Source: Pseudomonas rhodesiae (lineage in GTDB: Bacteria > Pseudomonadota > Gammaproteobacteria > Pseudomonadales > Pseudomonadaceae). Taken from it: a stretch of 64,000 nt of DNA. The stretch is from contig NZ_VFEU01000002.1 in assembly GCF_007858255.1 (NCBI RefSeq), positions 1-64,000 on the forward strand, in the 5' to 3' direction. This document shows positions 43,165 to 53,368 of this stretch, piece after piece. The position numbers were made by a program, and so were the translations under genes. The notes under the pieces were generated by a model. That model made no database searches. It saw only the letters and a program-made list of their open reading frames with translations, and was not told where the DNA came from. The number at the start of each line of letters is the position of its first letter. Position 1 is the stretch's first letter.

Positions 43165-45462
43165 CTAAGGCACAAACTCCACCCGCAACCCCCGACTCGC
43201 ACTGCGCCCCTGATCGTCGCTGACCCGCAACCGATACTCCCCCGACTTTCCCGGTCGCCAATTCAGCGTGGCCTGTGGTGGGCCCTGGCCGATCAACGTT
43301 TGGTCAGCAAACCAGTACAGGGTCACCGCGTCGCTGGCCGCGTTCGCGTTCAGCGGAATGCTTTCCTGGGGCTGGGACAGGCGCAGTTGGTAGCTCACTT
43401 GGGTCAACGGCGAACGAATCTGCGGCGCTTCGCTCTGGTCGCTGATGCGGTTGGGCTGGCAGTTCTTCATCACGTTGGGCGGTGTGCGGCGCGGCAGGCC
43501 GGCGGCGCGGTACAGGCGTTGTACGTCGCTGGGCCAGAATTCGAAGACTTCCTCGCGGGTGTATTGCGCCTCGAACGGTGGGCACGCCGCTTTGCCGGTG
43601 CGGGTGTCGATAAGTACCGGGCGGTGCAGGTTGGACACGCGAATCGGTGAGACGCCAGGGATGTACCAGGTCTTGCGGGTTTGCGGGCACCAGCGGTTGG
43701 GCAGTTCGCCGGAGGCGGCGCAGACGTCGATGCGCACCAGCCCGGCGGGCGGTTTGTCGGGTTTGATCACCACGTTGGGCAAGGCCAGGGGCAAGGCGTC
43801 GGCGATACGGAAGAACAGCGGCGCGGCGGTCTTGGCGCCGATAAACGCCGGGTTCGGGCGCCCGTCGAAGTTACCTACCCACACCACCAACACATACGGA
43901 CCCACCAGGCCGGCGCTCCACGCATCATGAAAGCCCCAGGACGTGCCGGTTTTCCATGCGGTGCGCCAATGGCGAGCGGGCAGGCCATCCGGACGCGGGT
44001 TGCGGCGCAGCATGTCGCGCACCATGAAGGCGGCCTGAGGGGTGAGCAATTGCACGCCTGTGGATGGCGGCTGTTCCTGCACATAGCGCAACGGTCGCAG
44101 ATGCCCGTCACCCGCTAGCATCACGTACAGCCTCGCCAACTCTTCCGGAGTCATTTCGCCGCCGCCAAGGGCGAGGGCCAGGCCGTAATGGCTCTCATCG
44201 CGCAGGCCTTTGATGCCGGCGCGTTGCAGCAAACCATACAACGACGGCGACTTGACCTGGCTGGCCAGCCACACCGCTGGGATATTGCGACTACGGATCA
44301 AAGCATCCCGCGCCGTCAGCGGGCCGACAAAGCTGCCGTCGAAATTTTCCGGCTGGAAGTAGCCGAAGTTACTGGGCAAATCCTTGAGGATACTCATGGG
44401 ATGGATAATCCCTTGGTCCAGCGCCAGCCCGTATAGAAACGGCTTGAGCGTCGACCCCGGCGAGCGTCGCGACAACACGCCATTGACCTGGCCATGGATG
44501 CCTGTGGATAAGTAATCCGCCGAGCCCACCAGCGCCTTGACGCTCTGGTCGCGGCTGTCGATCAGGATGGCCGTGGCGTTTTCCACGCCGGTGCTGCGGC
44601 GCTCGGCAATAAAGCCGCTGATCAGACGTTCCAGCAATTGCTGGAGCGGCAGGTTGAGGGTGCTGTTGATTTGCGTGCCGGTCTCGGAGGCCAGCAGCTG
44701 TTCGCTCAGGTGCGGCGCCAGAAACGGGATCTGCTGGCGATTGCGCGCCTCCAGCGGCAGGTCGAGCAGACTGTCGTTGCGCGGGTCTTGTGGATAAGTC
44801 TCGCGCCAGTCGGCCATCAAGCGCAGCCGTGCGTTTTGCAGCGACGGCCCGAAGCGCGCACGCCGCCCCGGTTGCTGCGGAATCACCGCCAGCGCCAGCG
44901 CTTCGGACAGCGATAACTGCGCTGCCGATTTACCGAAGTAGATACGACTGGCCGCCTCGGCCCCCTCGATATTGCCGCCCATGGGCGCCAGGTTGAGGTA
45001 GGCCTCAAGGATGTCGTGCTTGCTGTAGCGCGCCTCCAGCCACAGCGCCAAGGCCATCTGCTGCAACTTGCCCGGTACCTGGCGAGTGTTCAGGTCCCAC
45101 AGGCGCCGCGCCAGTTGCATGCTCAGGGTCGACCCACCCTGGCGTTGGCCGCCGCTGTAGGTAGCAAGGGCCGCGCGCAGCAATGCCGGGGGATTGATCC
45201 CCGGATGCCAGTAGAAGTTGCGATCCTCCTTGAGCAATAAGGCTTCGATCAATGAAGGCGATATCCGCTCCAGCGGTAGCCATAGACGGTATTGGCCGTC
45301 ATCCGCCAAGGTCATGCGCAATAGCGAACCGTCGTCGGCCAGCACCACCCGCGATGAGGTAGCGGCCTGTTCCAGCGGGGCATGGGGCCACAGGCGCAGC
45401 CCCGCCGCCACCACCGCCGCTGCGAGCAGCGGCGTCAGGCGCTTAAGGCTTGGTAATTTCAA
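43165..45462 (-). CDS. pbpC: Penicillin-binding protein 1C
   Basis: 765 residues from a TTG at 45462. It is a bifunctional peptidoglycan synthase. A membrane anchor is followed by the GT51 transglycosylase (LLKEDRNFYWHPGINPPALL, QGGSTLSMQLARRL), then the transpeptidase with SPGSTLKPFLYG (Ser-x-x-Lys), SRN and KTGTSWGFHDAWSAG, and a C-terminal BiPBP_C domain (about 680-765). It overlaps the end of yfhM by 20 bases and is cotranscribed with it, as in E. coli. Its stop is 32 bp from the inferred transposon end, so the insertion is just past the gene and leaves it intact. Confidence 0.95.
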   Translation of the reverse strand: MKLPSLKRLTPLLAAAVVAAGLRLWPHAPLEQAATSSRVVLADDGSLLRMTLADDGQYRLWLPLERISPSLIEALLLKEDRNFYWHPGINPPALLRAALATYSGGQRQGGSTLSMQLARRLWDLNTRQVPGKLQQMALALWLEARYSKHDILEAYLNLAPMGGNIEGAEAASRIYFGKSAAQLSLSEALALAVIPQQPGRRARFGPSLQNARLRLMADWRETYPQDPRNDSLLDLPLEARNRQQIPFLAPHLSEQLLASETGTQINSTLNLPLQQLLERLISGFIAERRSTGVENATAILIDSRDQSVKALVGSADYLSTGIHGQVNGVLSRRSPGSTLKPFLYGLALDQGIIHPMSILKDLPSNFGYFQPENFDGSFVGPLTARDALIRSRNIPAVWLASQVKSPSLYGLLQRAGIKGLRDESHYGLALALGGGEMTPEELARLYVMLAGDGHLRPLRYVQEQPPSTGVQLLTPQAAFMVRDMLRRNPRPDGLPARHWRTAWKTGTSWGFHDAWSAGLVGPYVLVVWVGNFDGRPNPAFIGAKTAAPLFFRIADALPLALPNVVIKPDKPPAGLVRIDVCAASGELPNRWCPQTRKTWYIPGVSPIRVSNLHRPVLIDTRTGKAACPPFEAQYTREEVFEFWPSDVQRLYRAAGLPRRTPPNVMKNCQPNRISDQSEAPQIRSPLTQVSYQLRLSQPQESIPLNANAASDAVTLYWFADQTLIGQGPPQATLNWRPGKSGEYRLRVSDDQGRSASRGLRVEFVP

Positions 45463-48400
45463 GCTGGCCTACTTTGCCGCGCCCTTGAAGGGTGGTTTCG
45501 TACATGCCTTCGGCGTAGGCCGGTGGGGTATTGAAGGTCCCCGCGTTGGTGGCGCGCACGCGGTACACGAAGGTGCCTGCGTCACGCAGGGCAGTGCCGT
45601 ACAGCACCACTCGATCATCGCGTACGTCCACATAGTCCGGCTGCCAATTACTCAGCTCGGTTTCGCCGATGGGGGCTTGCCACGTGTCCGCCTCTTGGCT
45701 GTCTTCACTGGTTTCCACGTACTCGGCGTCGTCACCTTCGCCTTCACTTTCCTCAGTGCTCGCCGCTTCCGGCTCCGGCGGCAAGTTATACACAGGCTCG
45801 ACGCCGCCAGGCAGCAGATCGACCACCGCCACTTGCTGCACTTTGTCACGGTCAGTGGCACGCAGACGCAGGCGCACCAAGAATTCATCGCCCACGGCCA
45901 CCTTGCTTACGGGCTCGCCCTTGAGGTCGAGGTACTCGTGGATGATTTCCAGGCCATTGTTGATCGGCTTGAGCTTGGCACCCTTGTCGAAACCGGCTTC
46001 GCTGAGCATGTAAAACGCCGCCGGGCCGTCGGACTTCTCCATCACCAGCTTCTTCGTGGTCGCCGGCACGGCAGCGCGCGGCGGCTGGCCGGCCATCTCC
46101 AACAGCTGTTGCTGCTTGTCGCTCAACCAGGCGCTGGCCTTGAGGGTCATGTCGCTTTGCGCCCGCTGGCCGTAGTTGTCCAGGGCGCGCAGCAGCAGGG
46201 CCGCCGACAGCGAGTTGTAGCGCTGTTCGTTGAGGCGCTTGCCGAGTTTATCCAGCAACGCTGTCGGTACGTCGTCCAGCATTTGCGGGAAGTGACGGGC
46301 CAGCAGGTGCAGGTGCTCAGCATCGTGTATCAGCGGGTCGTAATACAGGCCGTCGCTGTCCCACTTATCCACAAGGGCGCGCCATGGGATCTTGCGAAAC
46401 AAGGCGTCGGCCTGCCGATCCTGCTTGAGCAGCTTGTAGCTGGCGGCCAAGTAAGCTGCGCCCAGGTCGTTCTGCCAGGTGTCCTTGAAGTAGCTTTCGT
46501 AACGTTCGCGGATATCGCTCAAGGCGCCGCTGACCAGAATCCCCTGACGGCTCAACAGGTAACTGGCGTAAGCGCGATTGCGCAATTCCGACAGGCCTTC
46601 GCTAGGACCATTGGCCAGGTCTGTCAGATAAGCATTCGAGCGAACCAACAGGTCTTCCGGTACCGGCAGCCCGCGCTCCTTGGCTTCGATCAGGAAGTCG
46701 GTGGCGTATAGGCTGGCGTACGGCGCCACGTCGGGGTTGGCAGCCCACAAACCGAAGCCACCGGCCTGGTTCTGGCGCTGGCGCAGCATGCGTACCGCAC
46801 TGCCGAAGGCTTGCTCGGCCTCTGGTGCCGTGCCGCCCCAGATCAACGCCGGCATGGCCTTGGACACCAATTGCTCGGTGCACGCGTAGCCGTAGTCATC
46901 CAAGTAATGCTTGAGGCCGTTGGCCCATACCAGCGGCGAAGCAGCCACGCCCAGTTGCACGTCGCGCAGTTGGCCGAACAGTTCGCGGGTCGGTTTCAGT
47001 TCTTTGCTAGCGGTGTCGAAGCGACCCAGGCTCAGGGCCACGCGATGCTCGCTCAGAGGACGGATCGACGTGGTTTCGGCCACTTGAATACGTTTGCCGT
47101 CCGGCAGCACCGCGACAAAGCGCAGGTCTGCCGAACCCAGGGTTTCGCCGACCTTGATCTTGAATTCGGCGGTGCCTTCCTTGCGCGGTTGCAAGGACAA
47201 CGTGCTGCCCTTGTCACCCTGTACCACCAGACCGGTGCTGGTTTGCAGTTCAAACTTCACGTCCGCCGCGGCATCGAGGTTGCTGAACACCCCGGCGCTG
47301 ACATTGAACACGTCACCCGGCGCCACGAAGGCGGGTACGTTTGGCGTGATCACGATGGGGCCGCGCACTTCGGTGTTGGCTTCGCTGACGCCAACGCTGT
47401 CGCTGTCTACCGCCACCGCAAACAGGTGCAACTTGCCGTTGAAGCTGTCCGGCACCTGGTAGTGCAGCACGGTTTCACCGGCCGGCAAATCCACCAGGCC
47501 GGACCACCAGGCCACTGGTGGCTGGTGTTTGCGCTTGAACGGGTTGAGATGATTGGCCAGGGCGCCTTCCGTATCGCCACCGGGCGCCGCCCCACTGAGC
47601 AGGCGGCTGAATTCCGGCAGGATCAGGTCAAGGATCTGACTGGTGCCGACCTCCAACGCGCGCTTCTGGAAGAAGAACCCCAGCGGGTCCGGCGTCTGAT
47701 AGCGCGCCACCTGCAAGATGCCTTCGTCCACCGCGTACACCACTGCACGGCCCGGCCGATCGGTACTGACTTTGATGTCCAATGTCTGCCCCGGCTCGAT
47801 CTTCGCCGGGCCTTCCACTTTCAACGCCATGCGCCGTGCATCCAGGTTGATGCTGAACGGCACCACCCCGTAGGACAACGGGCTCATGTACACCTCCGGC
47901 GAGCCCATATCGCGTACGAACTGCACGTTAACGTAGGCATTGCCCTCAAGGCCCGCAGGTACGCGGATATGTTGCACGCTGGTGGTGCTGTCGGCCTTGA
48001 ACCACTGCTGGGTGTAGACCTTGTCGCGTTCGATGGTGATCAGACCCGCCCCGGTGTACGGCGCCCGCAGGCTGATGGCGATCTCGTCACCGGTGGCATA
48101 GCTGCGTTTATCCAAGCGCAATTGCAGTTCGGCGTTGCGCTCCAGAGAGCGTGAGGTATTACCATGGCCAGCGACGCTATAGTCGATCTGGTTGAGCAGG
48201 TTGCCGTTGGCGTCCTTGACTTGCAGGGTGAAGTCGCCCGGTGTCGCGGTGTTCAACGTCTGTGTGGCGCCGTCCTTGGTCATCGCCAGCGGTGAGGCCG
48301 GCTGGCTGATGTTCTTGATGCGCGACTCGTACTTGTAGGTACCGTTGGATTGTTTCACCAGCACCGAGACATAGCGGTGCTCGACCACTTCGCTGGTCAG

Positions 48401-51259
48401 GCCATCCACCGCCAGCGGCGTGAGGTCCGGCGCCACGGCCAGCCATTGCACCTGGCGCGGCGCATCCTTGGCGACGTACGACAGCGAATCCTGACTTTTC
48501 ACACCCACCAGGTAGGGCGCGGACGACACCAGCAAGGCACTCTGCGCTGCCACATTGCGACCGCCCTCGGCTTCATACACCTGGGTCATCACTTGCAGGC
48601 GGTAAGTGCTGTTGGCGAAACGTTGCAGGTTGAGGTCGAGCACGGCTTGGCCGTTGTCGTCGAGTGTGCTTTCGGCGAGGTCTTCGGTGCTTGCGTCCTC
48701 CAAGGAGTCGTTAAGACGGAAGCGGTAATCGGGGTAGCGATCAAAGGCCGCGAGCGTCGGGCTCAGGGACATTTTGCCGGTGACGCGACGGTCCGCCGCC
48801 GGTGCGCCGAACAGGTGCATGGCAGTGACCTTGGCCACCACTTGGTCCGGCGCAATCCAACCCGCCACCGGGGTGTCGTGCAGGCTCAGGCTGACTTTCA
48901 TGCGGTCCGGTTCGAAGTCACGCACCTTGAAGTTGACGCTGCCCAGGTCGGTGCGCGTCTGTTTCTGGCCGATCAGCTGCAGCGTCGCGGTGTAATCCCC
49001 GGCGGGGGCGACTTCGCTGCTGGGGAAATCAAAACTCTCAAAACCGCTGGCGGACAGCTTCAGCGGCTGGCGGATCACTTCCAGGCCGCGTGGATCGGTG
49101 ATTTGCAGTTCCACCGGCAAGCCTTGCAGGGCGCCTTTCCAGTTACCACTGCGCACGATCATGCCCAGGTGCGCGGTTTCGCCGGGCCGGTACAGGCCGC
49201 GGTCGGTGAACAGGTAAGCGCTGAGGCGATCGATCGCACCGTCTTCTTCCAAACCGCCTACATCAAAACGCGATAAATCCAGTTGTTGGGACTGACGGGC
49301 AATGGGCAGGAAGGACTGGTCATTGCCGCGAGTGACCACATACATCAGCGGCGTTTTCTCACGGCGCAGTTCATCGAGCTTGGCGAAATGCGCGTGGCCT
49401 TCGGCATCCGAATGGCCACTGGCGACCGGCAGGCCGTTGCGACCGATGATGTCGACCTGCGCATCGGCCACCGGAGAACCGCTGCCGATGGATTGTACAT
49501 ACACATCGTGGCTGCCATCGCTGGAACGTTTGGCGATGATGCCCAGGTCGGTCACCACGATAAACCGCAGGTCGCGGGTGCCGCTGCGGTCATAGTCGAA
49601 GGTGCGTTCGGCCTGTTCATCCTGGGGGCTGAGCTTAAGTACAAAAATACCGCGCCGGCCGCCGTTGGCGGTGAGGTAGTGGCTCAGGTCCACATTGTCG
49701 TAGACGGTTTTGGCCGGGTCATTGGACGACAGGGGAATGTCCAGAGCCTGACGCTCGACCATGCGATCGAAGTACTCATTACCAAAATTAGGGCGGGCGA
49801 AGCTGCCGCTGCTCTGGTCCACCAGGTGCTGCAGTTGATTAGGCAGCAGGCGCGCAATTTCCACATGGGCGCCGGGCACGCCACGGGCCATGAAGCCCAA
49901 GCGCTTTTCGCCGTTGAGGCTGAGCAACGCGCCGTCGGACAGAAACTGCAACGTGCGCGGATACGCCGGCATGCTTACCAAGGACGCCGTGGGATTTTTC
50001 GCCAAGTAGCCGCCGATAGCTTCCAAATTGGCGGGTACGCGCACATAAAGGGCCCGGCCGGCCGGGGCCTTGAACTTGAACGCGTGCAGGGTGTTCAGCG
50101 GTTCCACGCTGGGCACGTGGGTGAGGCTGACTTTGGTGCTGCGGGCGAGCAGGGCATCGTCAATGTCGACGGTGGTGTAGGGACGGGTGTCGTCCTCGGC
50201 TTTTTCTGGCAACAGCCAGGCCTGTACCTTACCGGCGATGGTGTCATCGGCTACGGCGCTGGAACTGCTGAACATCAGCACCGGCTCCGGCTCGCCGCGC
50301 GCATTGTCCACAAAGCTCACTTCGGCACCGGTAAACGTCAGGCGATAACGCCCGGGCACGGTCACTTCCGCTATCAGCGGTGCAGTGCTGGCGTTGCCAC
50401 CGTCGCGGGCCTTGATGCCTTCATCCAACTTGGCACTGACGGGCGTGCTTTCCAGCGGCGTGGCCAGTGCGGCGGAGCGCACGTAGGCGTTGAGTTTGTG
50501 CTCGTCGAAGGTGATTTCCGGGCGATTGGGCAGCTGCGCATCACGGTACGCCAGGCCGTTGCCGAGGATGACCGACACGCGCTTACGTAGGCTGTCTTCA
50601 TCTACCGGGTGGGAAAAATGGAAGGTCGCCACCAGCTGTTTTAGCGTCGGGTTGGACGGGTCTTGATACAACTCGTTTTGCGCCAGGGTGGCGCGGAAGG
50701 GCTGGGTGGAAAACTGGCTGCTGTATTGGCTGAGCAATACGCCATCGGCCAGCAGGTTTTTCTTAGCCAGGTCCAGGGTGTAACCCGCATCCACAGGCCA
50801 GTCTTTCTCCGGTACGAACAACAAGGTGCGGTCATCGGCCCAGCGCCAGGTGCCGGCCACGGCAGGTTTGAGGCTGATGCCTTCGCTCACCGGTTTGCCG
50901 ATGGCCGCCAATGGGGCCACCGATTCGGCAAAACGCACCTGCAAGTTATCCACAACGGGGGATGGCTGTGTGTAGTCGGTCAGATTGGGTTTGTGCAGCG
51001 AATAGCCCACGGTGTGCGGCTGCGGCAGGTTGGAATACCACTGCCAACCATAAAAGCCCATGGCCGCCAGCAGCATCAGGCCCAAAATCCCGGCACCGGC
51101 TTGGCGTGGATAAGCACGCGCCTTGCGGCCCAGATTCGCCAGGCCATGGCCAATAGCACGCAGCCAGCGCGGCGGATGCCACTGGCCAAACACGGCCCCC
51201 ACCAGTGTCAGAAACACACCCACAACACGGCGGCTGATGGCTTTAAGCGAATCGAACAT
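45443..51259 (-). CDS. yfhM: Bacterial alpha-2-macroglobulin
   Basis: 1938 residues from the ATG at 51259, which has AGGG at proper distance; an ATG at 51268 is also in frame. A membrane anchor near the N-terminus (GAGILGLMLLAAMGFYGWQW) holds it in the inner membrane facing the periplasm. The MG domains and thioester domain follow; the thioester site Cys-Thr-Glu-Gln is in YGYACTEQLVSKA. It traps proteases that enter the periplasm. Pairing with PBP1C, which mends the cell wall, is the standard arrangement. A strongly acidic stretch near the C-terminus (AASTEESEGEGDDAEYVETS) is present. Several long antisense frames across it are codon-bias shadows. Confidence 0.95.
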   Translation of the reverse strand: MFDSLKAISRRVVGVFLTLVGAVFGQWHPPRWLRAIGHGLANLGRKARAYPRQAGAGILGLMLLAAMGFYGWQWYSNLPQPHTVGYSLHKPNLTDYTQPSPVVDNLQVRFAESVAPLAAIGKPVSEGISLKPAVAGTWRWADDRTLLFVPEKDWPVDAGYTLDLAKKNLLADGVLLSQYSSQFSTQPFRATLAQNELYQDPSNPTLKQLVATFHFSHPVDEDSLRKRVSVILGNGLAYRDAQLPNRPEITFDEHKLNAYVRSAALATPLESTPVSAKLDEGIKARDGGNASTAPLIAEVTVPGRYRLTFTGAEVSFVDNARGEPEPVLMFSSSSAVADDTIAGKVQAWLLPEKAEDDTRPYTTVDIDDALLARSTKVSLTHVPSVEPLNTLHAFKFKAPAGRALYVRVPANLEAIGGYLAKNPTASLVSMPAYPRTLQFLSDGALLSLNGEKRLGFMARGVPGAHVEIARLLPNQLQHLVDQSSGSFARPNFGNEYFDRMVERQALDIPLSSNDPAKTVYDNVDLSHYLTANGGRRGIFVLKLSPQDEQAERTFDYDRSGTRDLRFIVVTDLGIIAKRSSDGSHDVYVQSIGSGSPVADAQVDIIGRNGLPVASGHSDAEGHAHFAKLDELRREKTPLMYVVTRGNDQSFLPIARQSQQLDLSRFDVGGLEEDGAIDRLSAYLFTDRGLYRPGETAHLGMIVRSGNWKGALQGLPVELQITDPRGLEVIRQPLKLSASGFESFDFPSSEVAPAGDYTATLQLIGQKQTRTDLGSVNFKVRDFEPDRMKVSLSLHDTPVAGWIAPDQVVAKVTAMHLFGAPAADRRVTGKMSLSPTLAAFDRYPDYRFRLNDSLEDASTEDLAESTLDDNGQAVLDLNLQRFANSTYRLQVMTQVYEAEGGRNVAAQSALLVSSAPYLVGVKSQDSLSYVAKDAPRQVQWLAVAPDLTPLAVDGLTSEVVEHRYVSVLVKQSNGTYKYESRIKNISQPASPLAMTKDGATQTLNTATPGDFTLQVKDANGNLLNQIDYSVAGHGNTSRSLERNAELQLRLDKRSYATGDEIAISLRAPYTGAGLITIERDKVYTQQWFKADSTTSVQHIRVPAGLEGNAYVNVQFVRDMGSPEVYMSPLSYGVVPFSINLDARRMALKVEGPAKIEPGQTLDIKVSTDRPGRAVVYAVDEGILQVARYQTPDPLGFFFQKRALEVGTSQILDLILPEFSRLLSGAAPGGDTEGALANHLNPFKRKHQPPVAWWSGLVDLPAGETVLHYQVPDSFNGKLHLFAVAVDSDSVGVSEANTEVRGPIVITPNVPAFVAPGDVFNVSAGVFSNLDAAADVKFELQTSTGLVVQGDKGSTLSLQPRKEGTAEFKIKVGETLGSADLRFVAVLPDGKRIQVAETTSIRPLSEHRVALSLGRFDTASKELKPTRELFGQLRDVQLGVAASPLVWANGLKHYLDDYGYACTEQLVSKAMPALIWGGTAPEAEQAFGSAVRMLRQRQNQAGGFGLWAANPDVAPYASLYATDFLIEAKERGLPVPEDLLVRSNAYLTDLANGPSEGLSELRNRAYASYLLSRQGILVSGALSDIRERYESYFKDTWQNDLGAAYLAASYKLLKQDRQADALFRKIPWRALVDKWDSDGLYYDPLIHDAEHLHLLARHFPQMLDDVPTALLDKLGKRLNEQRYNSLSAALLLRALDNYGQRAQSDMTLKASAWLSDKQQQLLEMAGQPPRAAVPATTKKLVMEKSDGPAAFYMLSEAGFDKGAKLKPINNGLEIIHEYLDLKGEPVSKVAVGDEFLVRLRLRATDRDKVQQVAVVDLLPGGVEPVYNLPPEPEAASTEESEGEGDDAEYVETSEDSQEADTWQAPIGETELSNWQPDYVDVRDDRVVLYGTALRDAGTFVYRVRATNAGTFNTPPAYAEGMYETTLQGRGKVGQLEITKP

Positions 51260-51309
51260 GGTGAGCATCCCTGGCTGAGTGCGGCGTATCTTACACGGGT
51301 CTTTGTAAC

Positions 51310-51343
51310 AAAAAGTGGGAGGGTTTTACCCCTCCCACTTTTT
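51310..51343. terminator. Bidirectional terminator between ynbB-like gene and yfhM
   Basis: Perfect 14-bp stem AAAAAGTGGGAGGG / CCCTCCCACTTTTT with a 6-base loop, with A/T runs at both ends. Confidence 0.8.
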
Positions 51344-51371
51344 GATCATTAGCTGTTTAAGTGCGGTGATG

Positions 51372-52304
51372 TCAGGTCCACCAGTAGCGCACCAGATGAA
51401 AGAAAATCGGCGCAGCAAAACACACCGAATCCAGCCGATCCAACATGCCGCCATGACCTTCGATCATATGCCCCCAGTCCTTCACCCCCCGGTCGCGCTT
51501 GATCGCCGACATCACAATCCCGCCGGCGAAGCCGAGCAGATTGATCAGCAAGGCGATCAGGAATGACTGCCACGGGTTGAACGGCGTGGTCCACCACAAC
51601 GCCGCGCCGATCAAGGAGGACAGCAGAATGCCGCCGACGAAGCCTTCCACGGTTTTGGACGGCGACAGGTTGGGCGCGATCTTACGTTTGCCGAATAACT
51701 TGCCGCACACGTACTGCAGCACGTCCGACAGTTGCACCACGATCACCAGGTAGGCGATCAGCAGCAGGTTGCGGCCTTCGTAGCCGGGAATGTCGAGGGT
51801 CAATAGCGCCGGCACGAACGACACGCAGAACACCGCGATCATCAGCCCCCACTGCACTTTCGACGCGCGCTCCAGAAAGTGCGTACTGTCGCCGCCGAGG
51901 GACGCGAGGATCGGCAGCAGCAGGAACACGTACACCGGGATAAAGATCGAGAACAAGCCGTACCAGTCCGAGTAAATCAGCAGGTATTGCAGCGGCAGCG
52001 CCAGGTAGAACGCGGCCACCAGCGCGGGGTAGTCGCTGCGTCGGGTGGGCGTGAGGGTCAGGAATTCGCGCAGGGCATAGAACGACACGGCGTAGAACAA
52101 CAGGATCACCGCGCCGGTGCCGAGCCAGAAGGCAATGCCGATCACCACCACCATCACCCACCAGGCATTGATGCGTGCGTTGAGGTTGTCGATCACCGCG
52201 TTTGGCGTGCCACGGGTGCGCAGTTTGAGGATCAGCCCGATCAACGACGCCAGCACCAGGATCGCGCCGATCCCGCCGAACAACATCAGGGTTTGGCTAG
52301 GCAT
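51372..52304 (-). CDS. ynbB: Phosphatidate cytidylyltransferase (CdsA/YnbB-like)
   Basis: 310 residues from the ATG at 52304. It makes CDP-diacylglycerol from phosphatidate and CTP in the inner membrane. Eight or so membrane helices and the CdsA signature are present (SAIKRDRGVKDWGHMIEGHG ... LDRLDS, near residues 270-300), along with LSPSKTVEGFVGG. It is the last gene of the six-gene ynb-like operon, overlapping the acyltransferase by a stop/start junction, and would supply the CDP-lipid used by the CDP-alcohol transferase at the head of the operon. It is a second CdsA beside the essential one expected elsewhere. Confidence 0.9.
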   Translation of the reverse strand: MPSQTLMLFGGIGAILVLASLIGLILKLRTRGTPNAVIDNLNARINAWWVMVVVIGIAFWLGTGAVILLFYAVSFYALREFLTLTPTRRSDYPALVAAFYLALPLQYLLIYSDWYGLFSIFIPVYVFLLLPILASLGGDSTHFLERASKVQWGLMIAVFCVSFVPALLTLDIPGYEGRNLLLIAYLVIVVQLSDVLQYVCGKLFGKRKIAPNLSPSKTVEGFVGGILLSSLIGAALWWTTPFNPWQSFLIALLINLLGFAGGIVMSAIKRDRGVKDWGHMIEGHGGMLDRLDSVCFAAPIFFHLVRYWWT

Positions 52305-52305
52305 A

Positions 52306-52926
52306 TCAGAAATGCTCCGGGGCGAGGGCGAGCAAGGCATCGCGGGTACGGGCGAGGAACGTGGCTTTGTCTTCGCCGTCCTCCAGGTGCAGCGGTGCGC
52401 CGAAGCTGGTGGTACACAGCAGCGGCAGCGGCAGAACTCGGCCCTTGGGCATGACCCGGTTGAGGTTGGCTATCCACACCGGCACCAGTTCGGCCTGTGG
52501 GTAACTTTTTGCCAGGTGGTACAGGCCGCTTTTGAATGGCAGCAGTCCGTCTTCCAGATTGCGCGTGCCTTCGGGAAAAATGATCAGTGAATCGCCGCCC
52601 TCAAGGGCATCGAGCATCGGCTGCAAGGGGTTATCCACAGGCTCTTTGCGCTCCCGATCAATCAGCACGCCATTGAATACGCGGTTGATGATGTAGCGAC
52701 GCAGGGCGCTCTTGTTCCAGTAGTCGCTACCGGCCACGGGGCGCGTGAATGCGCGCAGATTTTGCGGCAGCGAGGCCCACAGCAGCACAAAGTCGCCGTG
52801 GCTGCTGTGGTTGGCGAAGTAGATACGTTGCACCGGCACCGGCGCGCAACCCAGCCACAGGCTGCGGGCGCCGGTGACGGTGCGGGCCATGGAGGTAATC
52901 AGCGTGGCAACCACAGGTTCGAACAT
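52306..52926 (-). CDS. 1-acyl-glycerol-3-phosphate acyltransferase (PlsC family)
   Basis: 206 residues. The catalytic block I is FANHSSHGDFVLLWASLP (NHxxxxD) and block III is IIFPEGTRNLEDGLLPFKSG. It transfers an acyl chain to lysophosphatidate, giving phosphatidate for the neighbouring CdsA-like enzyme. Its stop meets the start of that gene. E. coli ynbABCD has no such gene at this place, so it looks like an addition that makes the pathway more complete in Pseudomonas. Confidence 0.88.
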   Translation of the reverse strand: MFEPVVATLITSMARTVTGARSLWLGCAPVPVQRIYFANHSSHGDFVLLWASLPQNLRAFTRPVAGSDYWNKSALRRYIINRVFNGVLIDRERKEPVDNPLQPMLDALEGGDSLIIFPEGTRNLEDGLLPFKSGLYHLAKSYPQAELVPVWIANLNRVMPKGRVLPLPLLCTTSFGAPLHLEDGEDKATFLARTRDALLALAPEHF

Positions 52927-52935
52927 GGGAATTCC

Positions 52936-53367
52936 TTATCCGGCAAAAGGCAGCCAAGGGCTGGCGAGGATCACGGCCAGGGTCAGCAGGGCTTGCGCGC
53001 CTAGCAACCAGGCTTGTTTGCGCAGCAGTTTGAGGGCACCGCGCCGGCGCTCGGCCCAAGGCCGGCCGGCGCGCTTGGCCGATTGCAGGCCCAGGCTTTG
53101 CAGCGCTTGGTCGAGGTCGGCGGTGCGTTCGGTGTCGCGGGCCAGCAACGCAAACAGGTCCGCATCGAAGGCCACGCGCAGCGCCCAATACTTTTGCAGC
53201 AACCCAAGAATAATCATCCACAGGCTGATCAACAGGCAGATCGGCGACACGCTGGCCATCAGCAACTGAGCGAGGCCGAACAATACACCGACCAGCGTAA
53301 GGCCTGTGGATAACTGATCCAGCGAGCGGCCACGGCGCAGCAGGCTGGCGACGATCTGGAGTTCCAT
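52936..53367 (-). CDS. Unknown membrane protein of the ynb-like operon
   Basis: 143 residues from the ATG at 53367 in a TGATATG junction with the preceding gene; an ATG at 53379 would add 4. Two long hydrophobic stretches occupy residues 17-58 (LTLVGVLFGLAQLL, ICLLISLWMIILGLL), and a third near the C-terminus (LLGAQALLTLAVILASPWL). A charged middle part contains RDTERTADLDQALQSLG. No family recognised. Its tight packing suggests a helper of the lipid enzymes around it. Confidence 0.65.
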   Translation of the reverse strand: MELQIVASLLRRGRSLDQLSTGLTLVGVLFGLAQLLMASVSPICLLISLWMIILGLLQKYWALRVAFDADLFALLARDTERTADLDQALQSLGLQSAKRAGRPWAERRRGALKLLRKQAWLLGAQALLTLAVILASPWLPFAG

Positions 53368-53368
53368 A

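Noticed and set aside
45218-50590. Long plus-strand frames of 435-497 codons opposite yfhM (for example 45218-46711, 46811-48154, 49283-50590)
   Set aside because: They are antisense to a clear alpha-2-macroglobulin gene, have the low-complexity Arg/Gln/His/Gly-rich composition of GC-rich shadow frames, and match no family.
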